Made by a program: the position numbers and the translations under genes
NCBI GenBank assembly: GCA_949358305.1
Contig: OX442322.1
Span: forward strand, 9,238,001 to 9,302,000
Source: Strigamia acuminata
Lineage: Eukaryota > Arthropoda > Chilopoda > Geophilomorpha > Linotaeniidae
DNA: 64,000 bases
Reading direction: 5' to 3'
The notes under the pieces: generated by a model
Told to the model about the DNA's origin: nothing
The model's database searches: none
The model's input: only the letters and a program-made list of their open reading frames with translations
Shown here: positions 25,327-35,998 of the stretch, one piece after another
How positions within the stretch are numbered: position 1 is the stretch's first letter
Layout: every line of letters begins with the position of its first letter

Positions 25327-26388
25327 ATGGAGAGAGATAGAGATACAGAAACTTCCGAACGCGATTTACTCACTGTGGAGCAAATTGAAATACTAGAGAC
25401 CAGGTGGGAAGCACAACTTTCATCTCTCAACGACTTGCTGTCTTTGTCGGAGAAGACGAGCGATCCAGGAGAGTTAGAAGCGCTTCTGCTTACTGCAAAT
25501 CTGAAAGAGACACGCGTTGTAAATGGCCTGAACGAGCTTCAAGTCTACTGTGAGCACGCGTTTTACCTTGAGAGTGTCGAGAAACTGGAATCATCACAAA
25601 CGAGAGTGGAACTTCTCCGAAGAAGGTGGGAGGTTTCAAAGCGGTCTCTTCCAACCCTTGGAGGAAGACTCAACATGTCTACAGTTTCCGGTGCAAATAC
25701 ATCCTTGAATACTTCGACTTCTTTCCGCAAGAATTCCAAGTTGCCCAAACTTGAATCTGTAAAGTTTGACGGGGAGATAATCAAATACAAGACGTTTAAG
25801 AGCAACTTTGAAACTTCTGTTCATAATGACCCAGATCTGAGCAGTGTTGAAAAGTTGCAATACCTTCAAACTATGTGTACAGGTGAGGCTGCGGCTTTGA
25901 TTTCCACCTTTCCTTTGATCGAGGAATCCTATGACTTGGCACGGGAAGAACTTGATCGTAACTATGGCGATGAGGATGCGCAACAGACGGCTCTCATCCA
26001 ATCCATTCGAGACTTGAAGACTGTTTCAAGCATATACCCGACAAAGGTGTTGAAAGCAAATTTGACGAAAATTTCTTCAACAATACGACTTCTTGAGCAA
26101 CTGAAGATTCCTGTACGGACATCTGGTGCATTTCTGATGCCGGACATTCTTAGCAAGTTTCCTGCTCCAATGACTTTGCGTTTTTACCAAGTCCATGGAC
26201 TGTCTTGCAAGAACATTTTGACTTTGCTTGACTTTTTTCAAAAGGAAGTAGCTATGGCAGAACGCACTGAAGCTGTTTCTCCATCTGAAAAAGCAAAGAA
26301 GGAAAAGTCTGAAGTTGAAAAGGCTAAAGTTAAAGGATCCATGACGACTTGCACCGCGACTCAAAATCGTCTTCAAGCTCCAAAGTGA
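25327..26388 (+). CDS. gag: Element A Gag (353 aa)
   Basis: It starts at ATG 25327. Gag is the structural protein that forms the retrotransposon particle. The first ~110 residues are acidic and helix-prone. A DUF1759-type core begins at about residue 138 (KLPKLESVKFDG) and includes LQYLQTMCTGEAAALIS and the REELDRNYGDE segment. The frame stops at 26388, before the zinc knuckles, which lie in the next frame. In D and E the equivalent region runs on in one frame, so the stop here most likely reflects a one-base frameshift near 26360 rather than normal termination. I see no standard slippery heptamer, but programmed frameshifting cannot be excluded. Confidence 0.85.
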   Translation: MERDRDTETSERDLLTVEQIEILETRWEAQLSSLNDLLSLSEKTSDPGELEALLLTANLKETRVVNGLNELQVYCEHAFYLESVEKLESSQTRVELLRRRWEVSKRSLPTLGGRLNMSTVSGANTSLNTSTSFRKNSKLPKLESVKFDGEIIKYKTFKSNFETSVHNDPDLSSVEKLQYLQTMCTGEAAALISTFPLIEESYDLAREELDRNYGDEDAQQTALIQSIRDLKTVSSIYPTKVLKANLTKISSTIRLLEQLKIPVRTSGAFLMPDILSKFPAPMTLRFYQVHGLSCKNILTLLDFFQKEVAMAERTEAVSPSEKAKKEKSEVEKAKVKGSMTTCTATQNRLQAPK

Positions 26389-29300
26389 AGACAGAGTCGA
26401 GACAAGAGAACAAGTCTGCGAATTCCAAGGCACTCAAGTGCATTTTTTGTCAAGAAGACCATTTGAGCGGTTCTTGCAAAAAGGAGTTCGAAATCAATGC
26501 AAAGATTGAATTGATAAAGAAAAACAGACTTTGCTTTAATTGTTTTCGAACAGGTCATCGCGTTGGTGACTGCAAAGTGAAGTTTTCCTGCAAGCATTGT
26601 GGCGGAAGACATCATTCAACCATTTGTAAGAAGTCTGAGGTGAACAATTCTCCAAGTCCGACAGAGAAACCCAAGGAGTCGCAAGTGACCACACACGTCT
26701 CGTGCGCGATATCCACTTCTCTTCAACTTATGATTTTTGTTGCTGACCTCAAAACCAAATCTGGAGGTTCACACCACATCCGAGGCATGATTGACCCGGG
26801 TAGCCATCGGTCATTCATTACAACTGAACTGGTGAACCGACTAAAACTGAAGAAGTGCGGCAGTATTTCTGCGACCACACAACGGTTCAACGATTCTATG
26901 CCTGCTGCCACTGATTACGACGTATACAACGTTACTCTTCAAAGCAAAAATGACGCACAAAACTTCAAATTATCAATGCTTTCAGTGGAAAATTTGCCGA
27001 AAGTGCAGGGCATTTTGAATGCATCGGTAATAGAAAAGGTGAAGAAGCTGAATCTTGAACTTGCCGAAGATCTGCCAGCCAAGACATCTCAAATAGACAT
27101 TCTTTTGGGAGTTGATGCCTGGTGGAAAGTCATTAAAGATGGCAAAAAGAAAATCAACGACGATCTTGGACTCATAAATACGTTATTTGGATGGGTGCTT
27201 ATCGGAGCAGCCGGAAATACGGATTTATTCGAAGATGAAGCTGATTTGACTTCATGTTGTAATACTTGCAACATAGAAATCCATGAACAATTGGACAAAC
27301 TTTGGAATTTAGAGGCAATTGGGATTAATGCTGGTGAAAAAGAATCCGATTTCACAAGAGATCGATTTGAAGCCACGACAAAACGTCTCGATGACGGAAG
27401 ATACGAGGTGATGCTGCCTTTTAATGGACAAGAAACTGACTTGGACTCAAACTGGGAGCTCGCACTTAACCAATTAGCCAACACATTGAAGAGAATCGAC
27501 TCAAATGACGATTATAAGAAGCGATATGACGACTCAATGTGGCAATACATTGAAGAAAACCACGCTGAGGAAGTTCCAACTGAAGAACGGTTCCTAAAGA
27601 AAGGGACATATAACATTCCACATCATCCAGTGATCAAAGAGGACCGGGAAACAACGAAATTCAGAGTCGTATTCAATGCGTCGTCTGCGAAAAAAGGAAA
27701 ACGATCATTAAATGACTGCCTTTTTCCTGGACCATCTTTGAATCCAGATTTGATATTGGTGATGGTCAGATTCAGATTGTATTGCATTCCAATCATTGCT
27801 GACATTAAACAAGCATTCCTCCAAGTAATGATAAACCCCACACATAGGAACTTTCTGCGTTTTTTGTGGGTTTCGAAGCAATATTTCAAGAACCCCTATT
27901 CGTGGAGAAATTTGTGGAATAATATTATGATTTTGAGGATGATAGTCGTACCATTTGGAGTTATTTCCTCTCCTTTTCTCCTGTGCGCAACAATTCGGAA
28001 ACAAGCTGATCAATACAAGGAGACACATCCGAAAGAAGTTGATGCACTGGACGCCGGGATATACATGGATGATTTAACTTCTGGAGGTGATCACACGACA
28101 GACACAACAAAGCATTGTGAAGAATTAAAAATGATTTTGGATGACGGGAAACTCCCACTTGTTAAATGGGCGACAGCCAATGAAAAGGTTTTCAATGACA
28201 TCAAAGAAAAGGGATTTCACATGAGAAGTGACGAATTCTGTGAACAGGGAGTGATAAAAATGCTTGGAATCTTATGGGACACGCAAGAAGACGTCCTCAT
28301 GTTCAGGATTCCACAAATGGACATTATTCCGAACACAAGACGTGAAGTTCTCTCTTTGGTAGCCTCTATTTTCGACCCGATGGGACTCATTTCTCCAGTC
28401 GTTTTGAAAATGAGACTCCTTCTTCAAGACATTTGTCTACGTACAAAGAACTGGGACGGAAGAATTTCGGACTCAGAAAAGCAAGAGATTGACGAATGGA
28501 GTCGAGACATCCAGAAATTAAAAGACTATAAGGTACCTCGATGGTTAGAAACCTATTCTAATGAAGAGTTGAGTATTGAAGTTTTCTGTGATGCCAGCAC
28601 TAAAGCCTTTGGATGTGCAATTTTCATCGTCAACAACAAAGGAAAAAGAACTTTGCTACTCAGCAAATGTAGACTAGCCCCTGCAAAAAAGATTACCTTG
28701 CCTAGACTTGAATTAACTGCTGCGGTCGTTGGTGTACGGATGTGTCAGTATTTGACAAATAACTTTCTGCCAGGTTATCCAATCAAAACCATTCAATATT
28801 TTTCTGATTCCACCATAACTTTGGCTTGGATAAATTCGAAGAAAAATGAGTGGAAGCCTTATGTTTCTAACCGCGTTCAGGAAATTGTTTCATCGTCTGA
28901 CGCAAGCCAATGGTCACATATTCCGACAGAGTTCAATCCTGCAGATCTACTTACACGACCACACGATGCAAAAACATTAATGACAAATAAACTTTGGTGG
29001 AACGGCGTGGACGTTTCTAAAATCGAAAAAGTCGAGGTCGTGCAAGAAAAACTACCCGAAGAAGAAATAAAGATTGTGGTTATGAATGTTCAAGTTAAAG
29101 AAACGTTTTTGAGCAAATTTTTCAAAAGATTTCGCAACTTCAACCGTCTAGTTAGAGTATTTTCGTACATTTTGCGCTGGAAATCTCATCGTTTTCGCGG
29201 CGAAGATCTCGCGCAACGCGAAATGGAATCCAGTCAAATTAGGATTCTTCAATTTTCACAAGAAATCTACTTTCGAGAAGAGATCGAAGCTGTGAGAAAC

Positions 29301-30578
29301 AAGACTGAAGTTGAGAGATACTCCCCTTTGAAAAATTTTGAATATTTCTTAGATGAGGATGGACTTTTACGTTTGCGCAGCAGACTGAGATTGTCTTTGC
29401 TTTCGTTTGACGAAAAATACCCGATTCTTTTGCATAACGAAAGTTGGGTAACTAGACTAATTATTCGCAAGACTCATCTTGATCTCAGAGATTTGAGTGG
29501 AGATTTGAGTGAAACACTTTACCGAATTCGTGGGAAATTTTGGGTTCTCCGAGGACGCAGGACCATTCAAACTGTGATAAGAGAATGTTCCGTTTGCAGA
29601 AGGACTAAACTTGCAAGAAATAATCCGTCTACTGGAGAATTACCGAAAGAAAGAGTAACCCCAGCAGCTCCTTTTCAACACACCGGAATCGATCATTTAG
29701 GACCTATTTTTGTGGGAAAGGACAAAAAACGATTGAAGAAAACATACATTTTATTATTCACTTGTATGGTTACACGAAGTTTACATCTCGAAGTGTCCGA
29801 AGATTTATCCACTGAGAAATTCTTATTGGCATTCAGACGATTTTGTGCTCGTTACGGTTGTCCAGCAAAAGTCTTCTCGGACAACAGTAAAACCTTTGAA
29901 AAAGGAAGTACACAAATTCAGTCATGGGGAAAACTGATTGGCCGTTCGGACATAAAAACATTTCTGTCTGAGAAAAGGGTTGTATGGACATTTATTCCTC
30001 CGCTCTCACCGTGGATGGGAGGAGCTTGGGAGAGACTAGTCCGTTCAGTAAAGGATAAATTGCGGAAAACTTTATTGAGACACACTGTGGATTTAGAAAA
30101 TTTACAAACCTTGGTTCTTGAGATCAGCTCCGTGTTGAATTCACGACCTTTGTCGTATGTACACGAAAATATAGACGGCGGCAGAATCCTTTCACCTAAA
30201 AACTTTTTAACGGGAGGTATGCCGAAATACATGATCAACAAGACCTTGAATGCAATCAAGAAAAGTGACCTTCGAAAACTCGACAAGAAAAGAAGACAGT
30301 TCATTTGGGATTTTTGGAGTATATGGAAACACAGTTACTTGATGCAGTTAAGAAACTTTTATGAGACTAAAGGAGATAAATCTTTTCAAAACCCCAAAAT
30401 TGATCAGATTGTTCTTCTTGAAAAGATGGGAACCAACCCTTACTTTTGGCCTCTTGCCAGAATAAAACAAGTTTTTCCTGGTGATGATGGACTAATTCGC
30501 ATCGTCAGTGTTGTGCTTCCCGATGGAAGAGAGTTGCGTCGTTCTGTAAGGCATATTAGAGCCCTTGAACTTGATTGA
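26349..30578 (+). CDS. pol: Element A Pol: zinc knuckles, protease, RT, RNase H, integrase (open frame to 30578)
   Basis: The frame is -1 relative to gag and overlaps its end; the TTG at 26349 is only the frame opening, not a proven start. In order: three zinc knuckles (CIFC from residue 31, CFNCFRTGH, CKHCGGRHH); aspartic protease with IDPGSHRSF (Asp near 149); Bel-type RT with FNASS, ADIKQAF and YMDD (572-575); RNase H with CDAST (Asp near 748) and FSDST; integrase with catalytic Asp 1115, Asp 1178 and Glu 1228. A DUF5641-like C-terminus ends in RHIRALELD. In the integrase zinc domain the second histidine of the H-H-C-C set is lost: the B copy has HLDLMHGDL where A has HLDLRDLSGDL. This copy is probably defective. 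Confidence 0.88.
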   Translation: MHRDSKSSSSSKVKTESRQENKSANSKALKCIFCQEDHLSGSCKKEFEINAKIELIKKNRLCFNCFRTGHRVGDCKVKFSCKHCGGRHHSTICKKSEVNNSPSPTEKPKESQVTTHVSCAISTSLQLMIFVADLKTKSGGSHHIRGMIDPGSHRSFITTELVNRLKLKKCGSISATTQRFNDSMPAATDYDVYNVTLQSKNDAQNFKLSMLSVENLPKVQGILNASVIEKVKKLNLELAEDLPAKTSQIDILLGVDAWWKVIKDGKKKINDDLGLINTLFGWVLIGAAGNTDLFEDEADLTSCCNTCNIEIHEQLDKLWNLEAIGINAGEKESDFTRDRFEATTKRLDDGRYEVMLPFNGQETDLDSNWELALNQLANTLKRIDSNDDYKKRYDDSMWQYIEENHAEEVPTEERFLKKGTYNIPHHPVIKEDRETTKFRVVFNASSAKKGKRSLNDCLFPGPSLNPDLILVMVRFRLYCIPIIADIKQAFLQVMINPTHRNFLRFLWVSKQYFKNPYSWRNLWNNIMILRMIVVPFGVISSPFLLCATIRKQADQYKETHPKEVDALDAGIYMDDLTSGGDHTTDTTKHCEELKMILDDGKLPLVKWATANEKVFNDIKEKGFHMRSDEFCEQGVIKMLGILWDTQEDVLMFRIPQMDIIPNTRREVLSLVASIFDPMGLISPVVLKMRLLLQDICLRTKNWDGRISDSEKQEIDEWSRDIQKLKDYKVPRWLETYSNEELSIEVFCDASTKAFGCAIFIVNNKGKRTLLLSKCRLAPAKKITLPRLELTAAVVGVRMCQYLTNNFLPGYPIKTIQYFSDSTITLAWINSKKNEWKPYVSNRVQEIVSSSDASQWSHIPTEFNPADLLTRPHDAKTLMTNKLWWNGVDVSKIEKVEVVQEKLPEEEIKIVVMNVQVKETFLSKFFKRFRNFNRLVRVFSYILRWKSHRFRGEDLAQREMESSQIRILQFSQEIYFREEIEAVRNKTEVERYSPLKNFEYFLDEDGLLRLRSRLRLSLLSFDEKYPILLHNESWVTRLIIRKTHLDLRDLSGDLSETLYRIRGKFWVLRGRRTIQTVIRECSVCRRTKLARNNPSTGELPKERVTPAAPFQHTGIDHLGPIFVGKDKKRLKKTYILLFTCMVTRSLHLEVSEDLSTEKFLLAFRRFCARYGCPAKVFSDNSKTFEKGSTQIQSWGKLIGRSDIKTFLSEKRVVWTFIPPLSPWMGGAWERLVRSVKDKLRKTLLRHTVDLENLQTLVLEISSVLNSRPLSYVHENIDGGRILSPKNFLTGGMPKYMINKTLNAIKKSDLRKLDKKRRQFIWDFWSIWKHSYLMQLRNFYETKGDKSFQNPKIDQIVLLEKMGTNPYFWPLARIKQVFPGDDGLIRIVSVVLPDGRELRRSVRHIRALELD

Positions 30579-30636
30579 TGTGTGTTTTGCAGACTTCTCT
30601 CATCTCTCTTCTCTCTCTTTCTCGCTGGCAATTCGT
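30579..30636 (+). promoter_or_regulatory. Pyrimidine tract before A 3' LTR
   Basis: After the stop codon, 58 bases lead to LTR2. Most of the last 45 are C or T (CTTCTCTCTCTTTCTCGCTGGC). No purine-rich tract is present. Confidence 0.6.
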
Positions 30637-32108
30637 TGTTGCAAACAACGTGGAATAATTTAGAAACTACTTTTATTGCCAATTTGTGTCTGAATAAATG
30701 TTTCCAAAGTGTGTTTTATTTTGCATAACATTTCAGTTTTTATTTACAGGATTTTTGCATTATTAAAATGTTTTTAGTGCTTTCAGATACTGATGTTTGA
30801 TGAAATGTGATATTCCATTGTTTATTGCATTTATTTCTAGTGTTTATTGCGTGATTTTGTGTTACTTTATTCATTTTCTATCAATTTGTGTGATTTCGGG
30901 TGAAATTTGGTGCATTTGTCGTTAAACAGTTCACTAGTGTTATTGACGTGACGTCATATTTCAAGTTCTAGTTCGGTTTTTGTTCAAACTTCTAACCTTC
31001 CGTTTGGACGGAATTTTGATGGTTAGAATTGTTTTTGACATTGTTTTAGACTAATTTGGGGGTGATCTGTTGATTCGTGCACTCTAATTTCGTCCCGGAA
31101 CAGCCGTTTTTCTGCTACGAGCGATCGTGACGGACCCCGCATGTGCGTTGCCGTCCAAGATCGTTTCGTTCGGTTTGCGGTTGATTTCAAGTGTTCTTTC
31201 ATTAAAAAGTGTCTTGTTTTGCGGGAAATTACATTCCCTGAACTTATTTACTTATTTCAAAGTGTTTACATAAGTTATTTCTTGTGTTGAAATTCAAACC
31301 TTGTGTTTTGCCGCCAATGTAGAGTTTACCGGACGCCATGTTGGATTTTGCCGATGATTTGTAAATCTTTCATGTCGCTTTGTTTTTATATCTCAATTGG
31401 TGTTAGTACTATTTAGTTTTAATGTATTTCAATGCAAAATCTTTACTTATTTGGTTTTGTGTGTGACTTTGAATTCAAACTTGATGATTATGTCATTTTG
31501 CTTGTCTTTGATTGGTTAGGCCCAATTGTCTGCCTAGCGATCACTGTTTTCGCTGTTTTCTCAGTGTTTTGATTAACGAATTTTGTTGTTACGATAGACT
31601 TTATTATTCCTGAGTTTTTTGTGCTCATTTTGAGCTATTACACATTATTTTTAATACATTTCTCGTAATTTGTTGTCTTTGCTTGAAATTGCATTTCCTC
31701 CGTTTCCGTGGCAACGGAGTATTTTCTTTATTGTACTTTGACGACAATTGGCTTGTTGCGTGCCTTTTGATTGATAATGTGTAATTATTCAGTTGCCATT
31801 TTATATTTGATTAAAATAGTCGTGTTAATGTTAACTCTTGTATTTTCTGCTTTTGACCCATTTCCAATGTGTCCTGAGTAGAGAACCATTTTTCCCAGAC
31901 TGGCCAATGGATCAGCAAGCACTTGGATACCATGCAAAAGTGTTTCCAACAGTTAAACCTTCATGTAACAGGAGATTTTGAGGCGAATCAAGTGCATTTC
32001 CACACGGTACACGTACGAATTTCACTATACGATCGTTTGAGTTTGTTGGCGGGAGTTTCGAATCGCCACATCTCAGTTCTTCTCTGTTCCTGTTGACTGA
32101 CCGCAACA
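30637..32108 (+). mobile_element. LTR2 (3' LTR of element A)
   Basis: 1472 bp of the same family, but with many differences from LTR1 and LTR3, for example around 31199-31260 and 31705-31775. It is followed directly by the middle of a second protease domain (GCTGCCACTG), showing the site of A's insertion into B. Confidence 0.9.
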
Positions 32109-33481
32109 GCTGCCACTGATTACGACGTATACAACGTTACTCTTCAAAGCAAAAATGACGCACAAAACTTCAAATTATCAATGCTTTCAGTGGAAAATTT
32201 GCCGAAAGTGCAAGGCATTTTGAATGCATCGGTAATAGAAAAGGTGAAGAAGCTGAATCTTGAACTTGCCGAAGATCTGCCAGCCAAGACATCTCAAATA
32301 GACATTCTTTTGGGAGTTGATGCTTGGTGGAAAGTCATTAAAGATGGCAAAAAGAAAATCAACGACGATCTTGGACTCATAAATACGTTATTTGGATGGG
32401 TGCTTATCGGAGCAGCCGGAAATACGGATTTATTCGAAGATGAAGCTGATTTGACTTCATGTTGTAATACTTGCAACATTGAAATCCATGAACAATTAGA
32501 CAAACTTTGGAACTTAGAGGCAATTGGGATTAATGCTGGTGAAAAAGAATCCGATTTCACAAGAGATCGATTTGAAGCCACGACAAAACGTCTCGATGAC
32601 GGAAGATACGAGGTGATGCTGCCTTTTAATGGACAAGAAACTGACTTGGACTCAAACTGGGAGCTCGCACTTAACCAATTAGCCAACACATTGAAGAGAA
32701 TCGACTCAAATGACGATTATAAGAAGCGATATGACGACTCAATGTGGCAATACATTGAAGAAAACCACGCTGAGGAAGTTCCAACTGAAGAACGGTTCCT
32801 AAAGAAAGGGATATATAACATTCCACATCATCCAGTGATCAAAGAGGACCGGGAAACAACGAAATTCAGAGTCGTATTCAATGCGTCGTCTGCGAAAAAA
32901 GGAAAACGCTCATTAAATGACTGCCTTTTTCCTGGACCATCCTTAAATCCAGATTTGATATTGGTGATGGTCAGATTCAGATTGTATTGCATTCCAATCA
33001 TCGCTGATATTAAACAAGCATTCCTCCAAGTAATGATAAACCCCACACATAGGAATTTTCTGCGTTTTTTGTGGGTTTCGAAGCAATATTTCAAGAACCC
33101 CTATTCGTGGAGAAATTTGTGGAATAATATTATGATTTTGAGGATGATAGTCGTACCATTTGGAGTTATTTCCTCTCCTTTTCTCCTGTGCGCAACAATT
33201 CGGAAACAAGCTGATCAATACAAAGAGACACATCCGAAAGAAGTTGATGCACTGGACGCCGGGATATACATGGATGATTTAACTTCTGGAGGTGATCACA
33301 CGACAGACACAACAAAACATTGTGAAGAATTAAAAATGATTTTAGATGACGGGAAACTCCCACTTGTTAAATGGGCGACAGCCAATGAAAAGGTTTTCAA
33401 TGACATCAAAGAAAAGGGATTTCACATGAGAAGTGACGAATTCTGTGAACAGGGAGTGATAAAAATGCTTGGAATCTTATG
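32109..33481 (+). pseudogene. pol: Element B pol fragment 1: protease end and RT
   Basis: It begins at the base equivalent to 26904 in A and stays in frame through the RT, including FNASS, ADIKQAF and YMDD (Tyr codon 33267-33269). It stops at element C just after KMLGIL. A and B differ here by few bases. The leader, gag and zinc knuckles of B are absent. Its last four bases, TATG, are the left duplication of C. Confidence 0.88.
33478..33481. repeat. Target-site duplication TATG of element C (left)
   Basis: Repeated at 51112-51115; the empty site is in A at about 28274. Confidence 0.87.
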
Positions 33482-33765
33482 TGTAGCAAACAACCTTGGA
33501 TCTCACAGGGAAGGACTGGCGAATTGGTCACCAAACTCTGGAAACCGCCCGAGACTGTATAGTGGTTGATGAAACAAGCTGAAATCCTTTCTCTGAGCCC
33601 AAGCCTAACTTGAAGAAGGATTAGGCCTGACTGCATGAAACTAGGCCTAACTGCATTTAGATGAAGTGATTGGCAAAACCTCTTTAGCTGCTGGGTAGAA
33701 ATTCTGTGCTCCCAGGGAGGAGGAGAGCAGGCAAAGCTCTCTACTCACAAGTCATCCTGTTTATT
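33482..33765 (-). mobile_element. C 3' LTR, outer fragment
   Basis: Matches the start of 49589-51111. It ends in ATT, which is repeated at 42878-42880 after D. Confidence 0.9.
33763..33765. repeat. Probable 3-bp target duplication ATT of element D (left)
   Basis: ATT flanks D on both sides (right copy 42878-42880). The right LTR of C has this sequence once, at the GTTTATTGAAG site near 49870. Three bases is shorter than the 4-5 bp of the other elements here. Confidence 0.7.
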
Positions 33766-35318
33766 TGTTGCGAGCAAGAACGCAACAAAAAGATCTGGAG
33801 ATTTCACGTTGTTTATCTTCTGAAAGGAAGAAAAGGCTTTTTAATTTTGTTGTCAAGTTTGAATAGATTTTTAACACATATCTGACATGTCCAGTTGGTT
33901 TGCTGCTTTGTTGACACGATCCTGGAAGTTCAAGGGGGTTGCCACTTCGCCTGCCACACCTGGAATGTTTGAAAGTTGTGTTTTTAGTCTTTTGTAATTG
34001 TTTTATGTGTCTTTTTCACTTTTAGGTGTTGTTTCTAGTATTTGTAAGTTCTCTCCCGTTTCCAGTTCACTTGCGAGGGAGATAGTCGTGCACCGGCAAG
34101 ATGGCCGCCATAGCGCAAGTGAACTGGGAGACGGGAAGAACCTGAAATAAGCACAATTGCAGTTTTAGTGCTTGTTTTGCTTGTGATTTAATTTATACTA
34201 ACTTGTATTGGTGTTTAAGGAACTCCCCAGGTGTCCTGGGTCGCTGGATGAACGTTGGACATCGTTTGTGAGCGTTCGGGAGCGTCGGGCGTGAGCGCAC
34301 GCCTTGCGACGCCTCTCGTGGTCGTGTGGGTCCTGCAAATGAGTTGAATTGGTCGGGTTTCAATGTCCAAGCACTGGGAAAGTTGTACTGACCGTTCTAG
34401 GACGCAGATCCATCGTTGAGAAGGCCTGTGAGTCGCTTGCGACCTTGTTTGGCTCCATTCACGTCATTTTAGCAGTTGCATGGTCGCCATCTTGGATTTG
34501 GTGCTGCACTGGTGCCCTGTTATTATTTAGTTTGGGGTTTTAATGAAACCTGGACATAGGGAATATATACTAGTTATTGTTTGTATAAATTACCAATATT
34601 AAGAGTTATTAATCTAAGCCTTTACCTTTGTTATTGCATGGTTGTAAAGGGGTTAAAACTGTGACACGTTGCGCCCTCTGTTGGTGGTGATTGGGTTTGG
34701 GCTAAGCATTGTGTTTTGAGTGTAATTAATGTTAGTTTTAGCCTTTGAATTATCTGTTAAGTTTAAGTGAAGTGCTGTTTGCACAGGTCATAATGTTATC
34801 AAGGTGTTAGGTTAAGTTTTGCCTTTACTTATGTTAAGTTTGACATCTGTTGTAGGAATACGGAAACCTTGTTGGCACTATTGTTATTATGCAAATCTGT
34901 ATTGTTTGGTCACTGATATTTATTGTAAGCAGGTGACCAGTTGTTGTGTGGTTGCTAAAGAAGCAATCAGTTGTTACTTGTTGTTAAGATTAAAAAGTTG
35001 ATGTGTTTTCACTCCTGCTTTGAACATTCTTTTCTGATCTTATTTCCTACTCAGGGAAATATGCAAATGAGTGAGTAGAAAGCTTTGCATGCTCTCCTCC
35101 TCACTGGAGGCACAAGGTTTTCCCCAGTATCCAGAGAGCTTCCTTTATCATTTTCAACTGAATGCAGTTAGGCCTGATTTCTCATGATGCAGTTAGGCCT
35201 AGAGTTTGGGCTGAGAGGTCAACTTGTTTCATCAACCACTATACAGTCTCGGGCGGTCTCCAGAGTTTACAGACCAATTCGCCAGTATTCCTTGTGAGAG
35301 CCAAGGTTGTTTGCTACA
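33766..35318 (+). mobile_element. D 5' LTR
   Basis: It starts TGTTGCGAGCAAG and ends TTTGCTACA. The start forms a 7-bp inverted repeat (TGTTGCG and CGCAACA, 8-nt loop). It has GATGGCCGCCAT near 34100 and TCGCCATCTTGG at 34483-34494. Its terminal ~50-150 bases are similar to family C LTRs; the centre is not. Confidence 0.93.
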
Positions 35319-35332
35319 GGGAGCTGAGTTTT

Positions 35333-35350
35333 TGGTACCGTGATTCCAGG
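35333..35350 (+). promoter_or_regulatory. Primer-binding site of D
   Basis: TGGTACCGTGATTCCAGG, 14 nt from the LTR. It is close to the A and E site, with G to A at position 5 and one inserted base. Confidence 0.6.
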
Positions 35351-35540
35351 ATTTCGTGCACGTTTGCGCAGCGTGTGCGTTTCAGTGGTCATTTGGGCGT
35401 TCAGCAAGTGGCTCAAGTGGTTTGGTGCGCGCCAGTTGGTTCGTCTTGTGCGGCTGGTTCCGCGAGCGTCCGGCATCAAGTGCGCACGCCAGAGAGTCAC
35501 GTGAGAGCGGCCATGGACATCCTGAGTCTGCCAAGTAATT

Positions 35541-35553
35541 CACAACGCAATGT
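35541..35553 (+). other. Leader 13-mer CACAACGCAATGT (D)
   Basis: Exact, 222 nt downstream of the 5' LTR, as in C and C1. Confidence 0.6.
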
Positions 35554-35998
35554 GCAAGTTGATCAGTTGCTGCCACCTGAAAGAAGAAGATTATTTAGTT
35601 GATTAAAGTGGTTTTGGTTGGGTTTTTATTGGGATTACTTGATGTGCCCTCTCAGGGGGGAGGGGAAGTGTGTTTTTTTGCATTTAAGTAGCAATTTAAG
35701 TTTGTCTCGCTCTAGATAACTGCACAAGCAGGAGAGCACAGTTTAGAAGTAGTTAACAGGAAATAGTCTACTTTAGAGTTCAGGGAATTTTTGGGTGTTG
35801 CATCACTCAATTTCCTCAGCATAGAAAAGTTTAGCACCAGTTAAGAGAATTTTTGAGTGTTGTGTCACTCAGTTCTTTAGTTTAGCAGTTAGTGTATTTG
35901 GTCACTGTTTGGCCAACTGGTACTTGTGTTTTGTCTGGTGTGTGTCTTTGGTTTTTGGCTGATTGATTGTCTTCACTTTCTGCCATTCCAGGTCTGAC

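Larger units (their letters stand above)
35319..35998 (+). mobile_element. D leader between 5' LTR and gag-pol
   Basis: Holds the primer-binding site and the 13-mer, and ends in TTTCTGCCATTCCAG just before the ATG, which looks like a splice acceptor. Its first ~330 bp are homologous to the leaders of C and C1. An open frame (35162-35602) crosses from the LTR, but an indel relative to C breaks its frame, so I do not call it coding. Confidence 0.75.

Noticed and set aside
26349-26388. Programmed -1 frameshift site between Gag and Pol in A
   Set aside because: No standard slippery heptamer seen, and D and E have the same junction in one frame. Kept only as an alternative.
22950-32108. Treating 22950-32108 as a simple, independent complete element
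   Set aside because: The AGCT duplication of LTR1 is found after LTR3 at 60891, not after LTR2, and LTR1 matches LTR3 better than LTR2.
32108-32109. Assembly error at the LTR2/B pol junction
   Set aside because: The insertion-plus-recombination model explains all three LTRs and the outer duplication without error. Long reads would be needed to exclude it fully.
34349-34543. 64-codon frame repeated at 41908-42102
   Set aside because: It recurs only because it lies in the two D LTRs; no evidence of coding.
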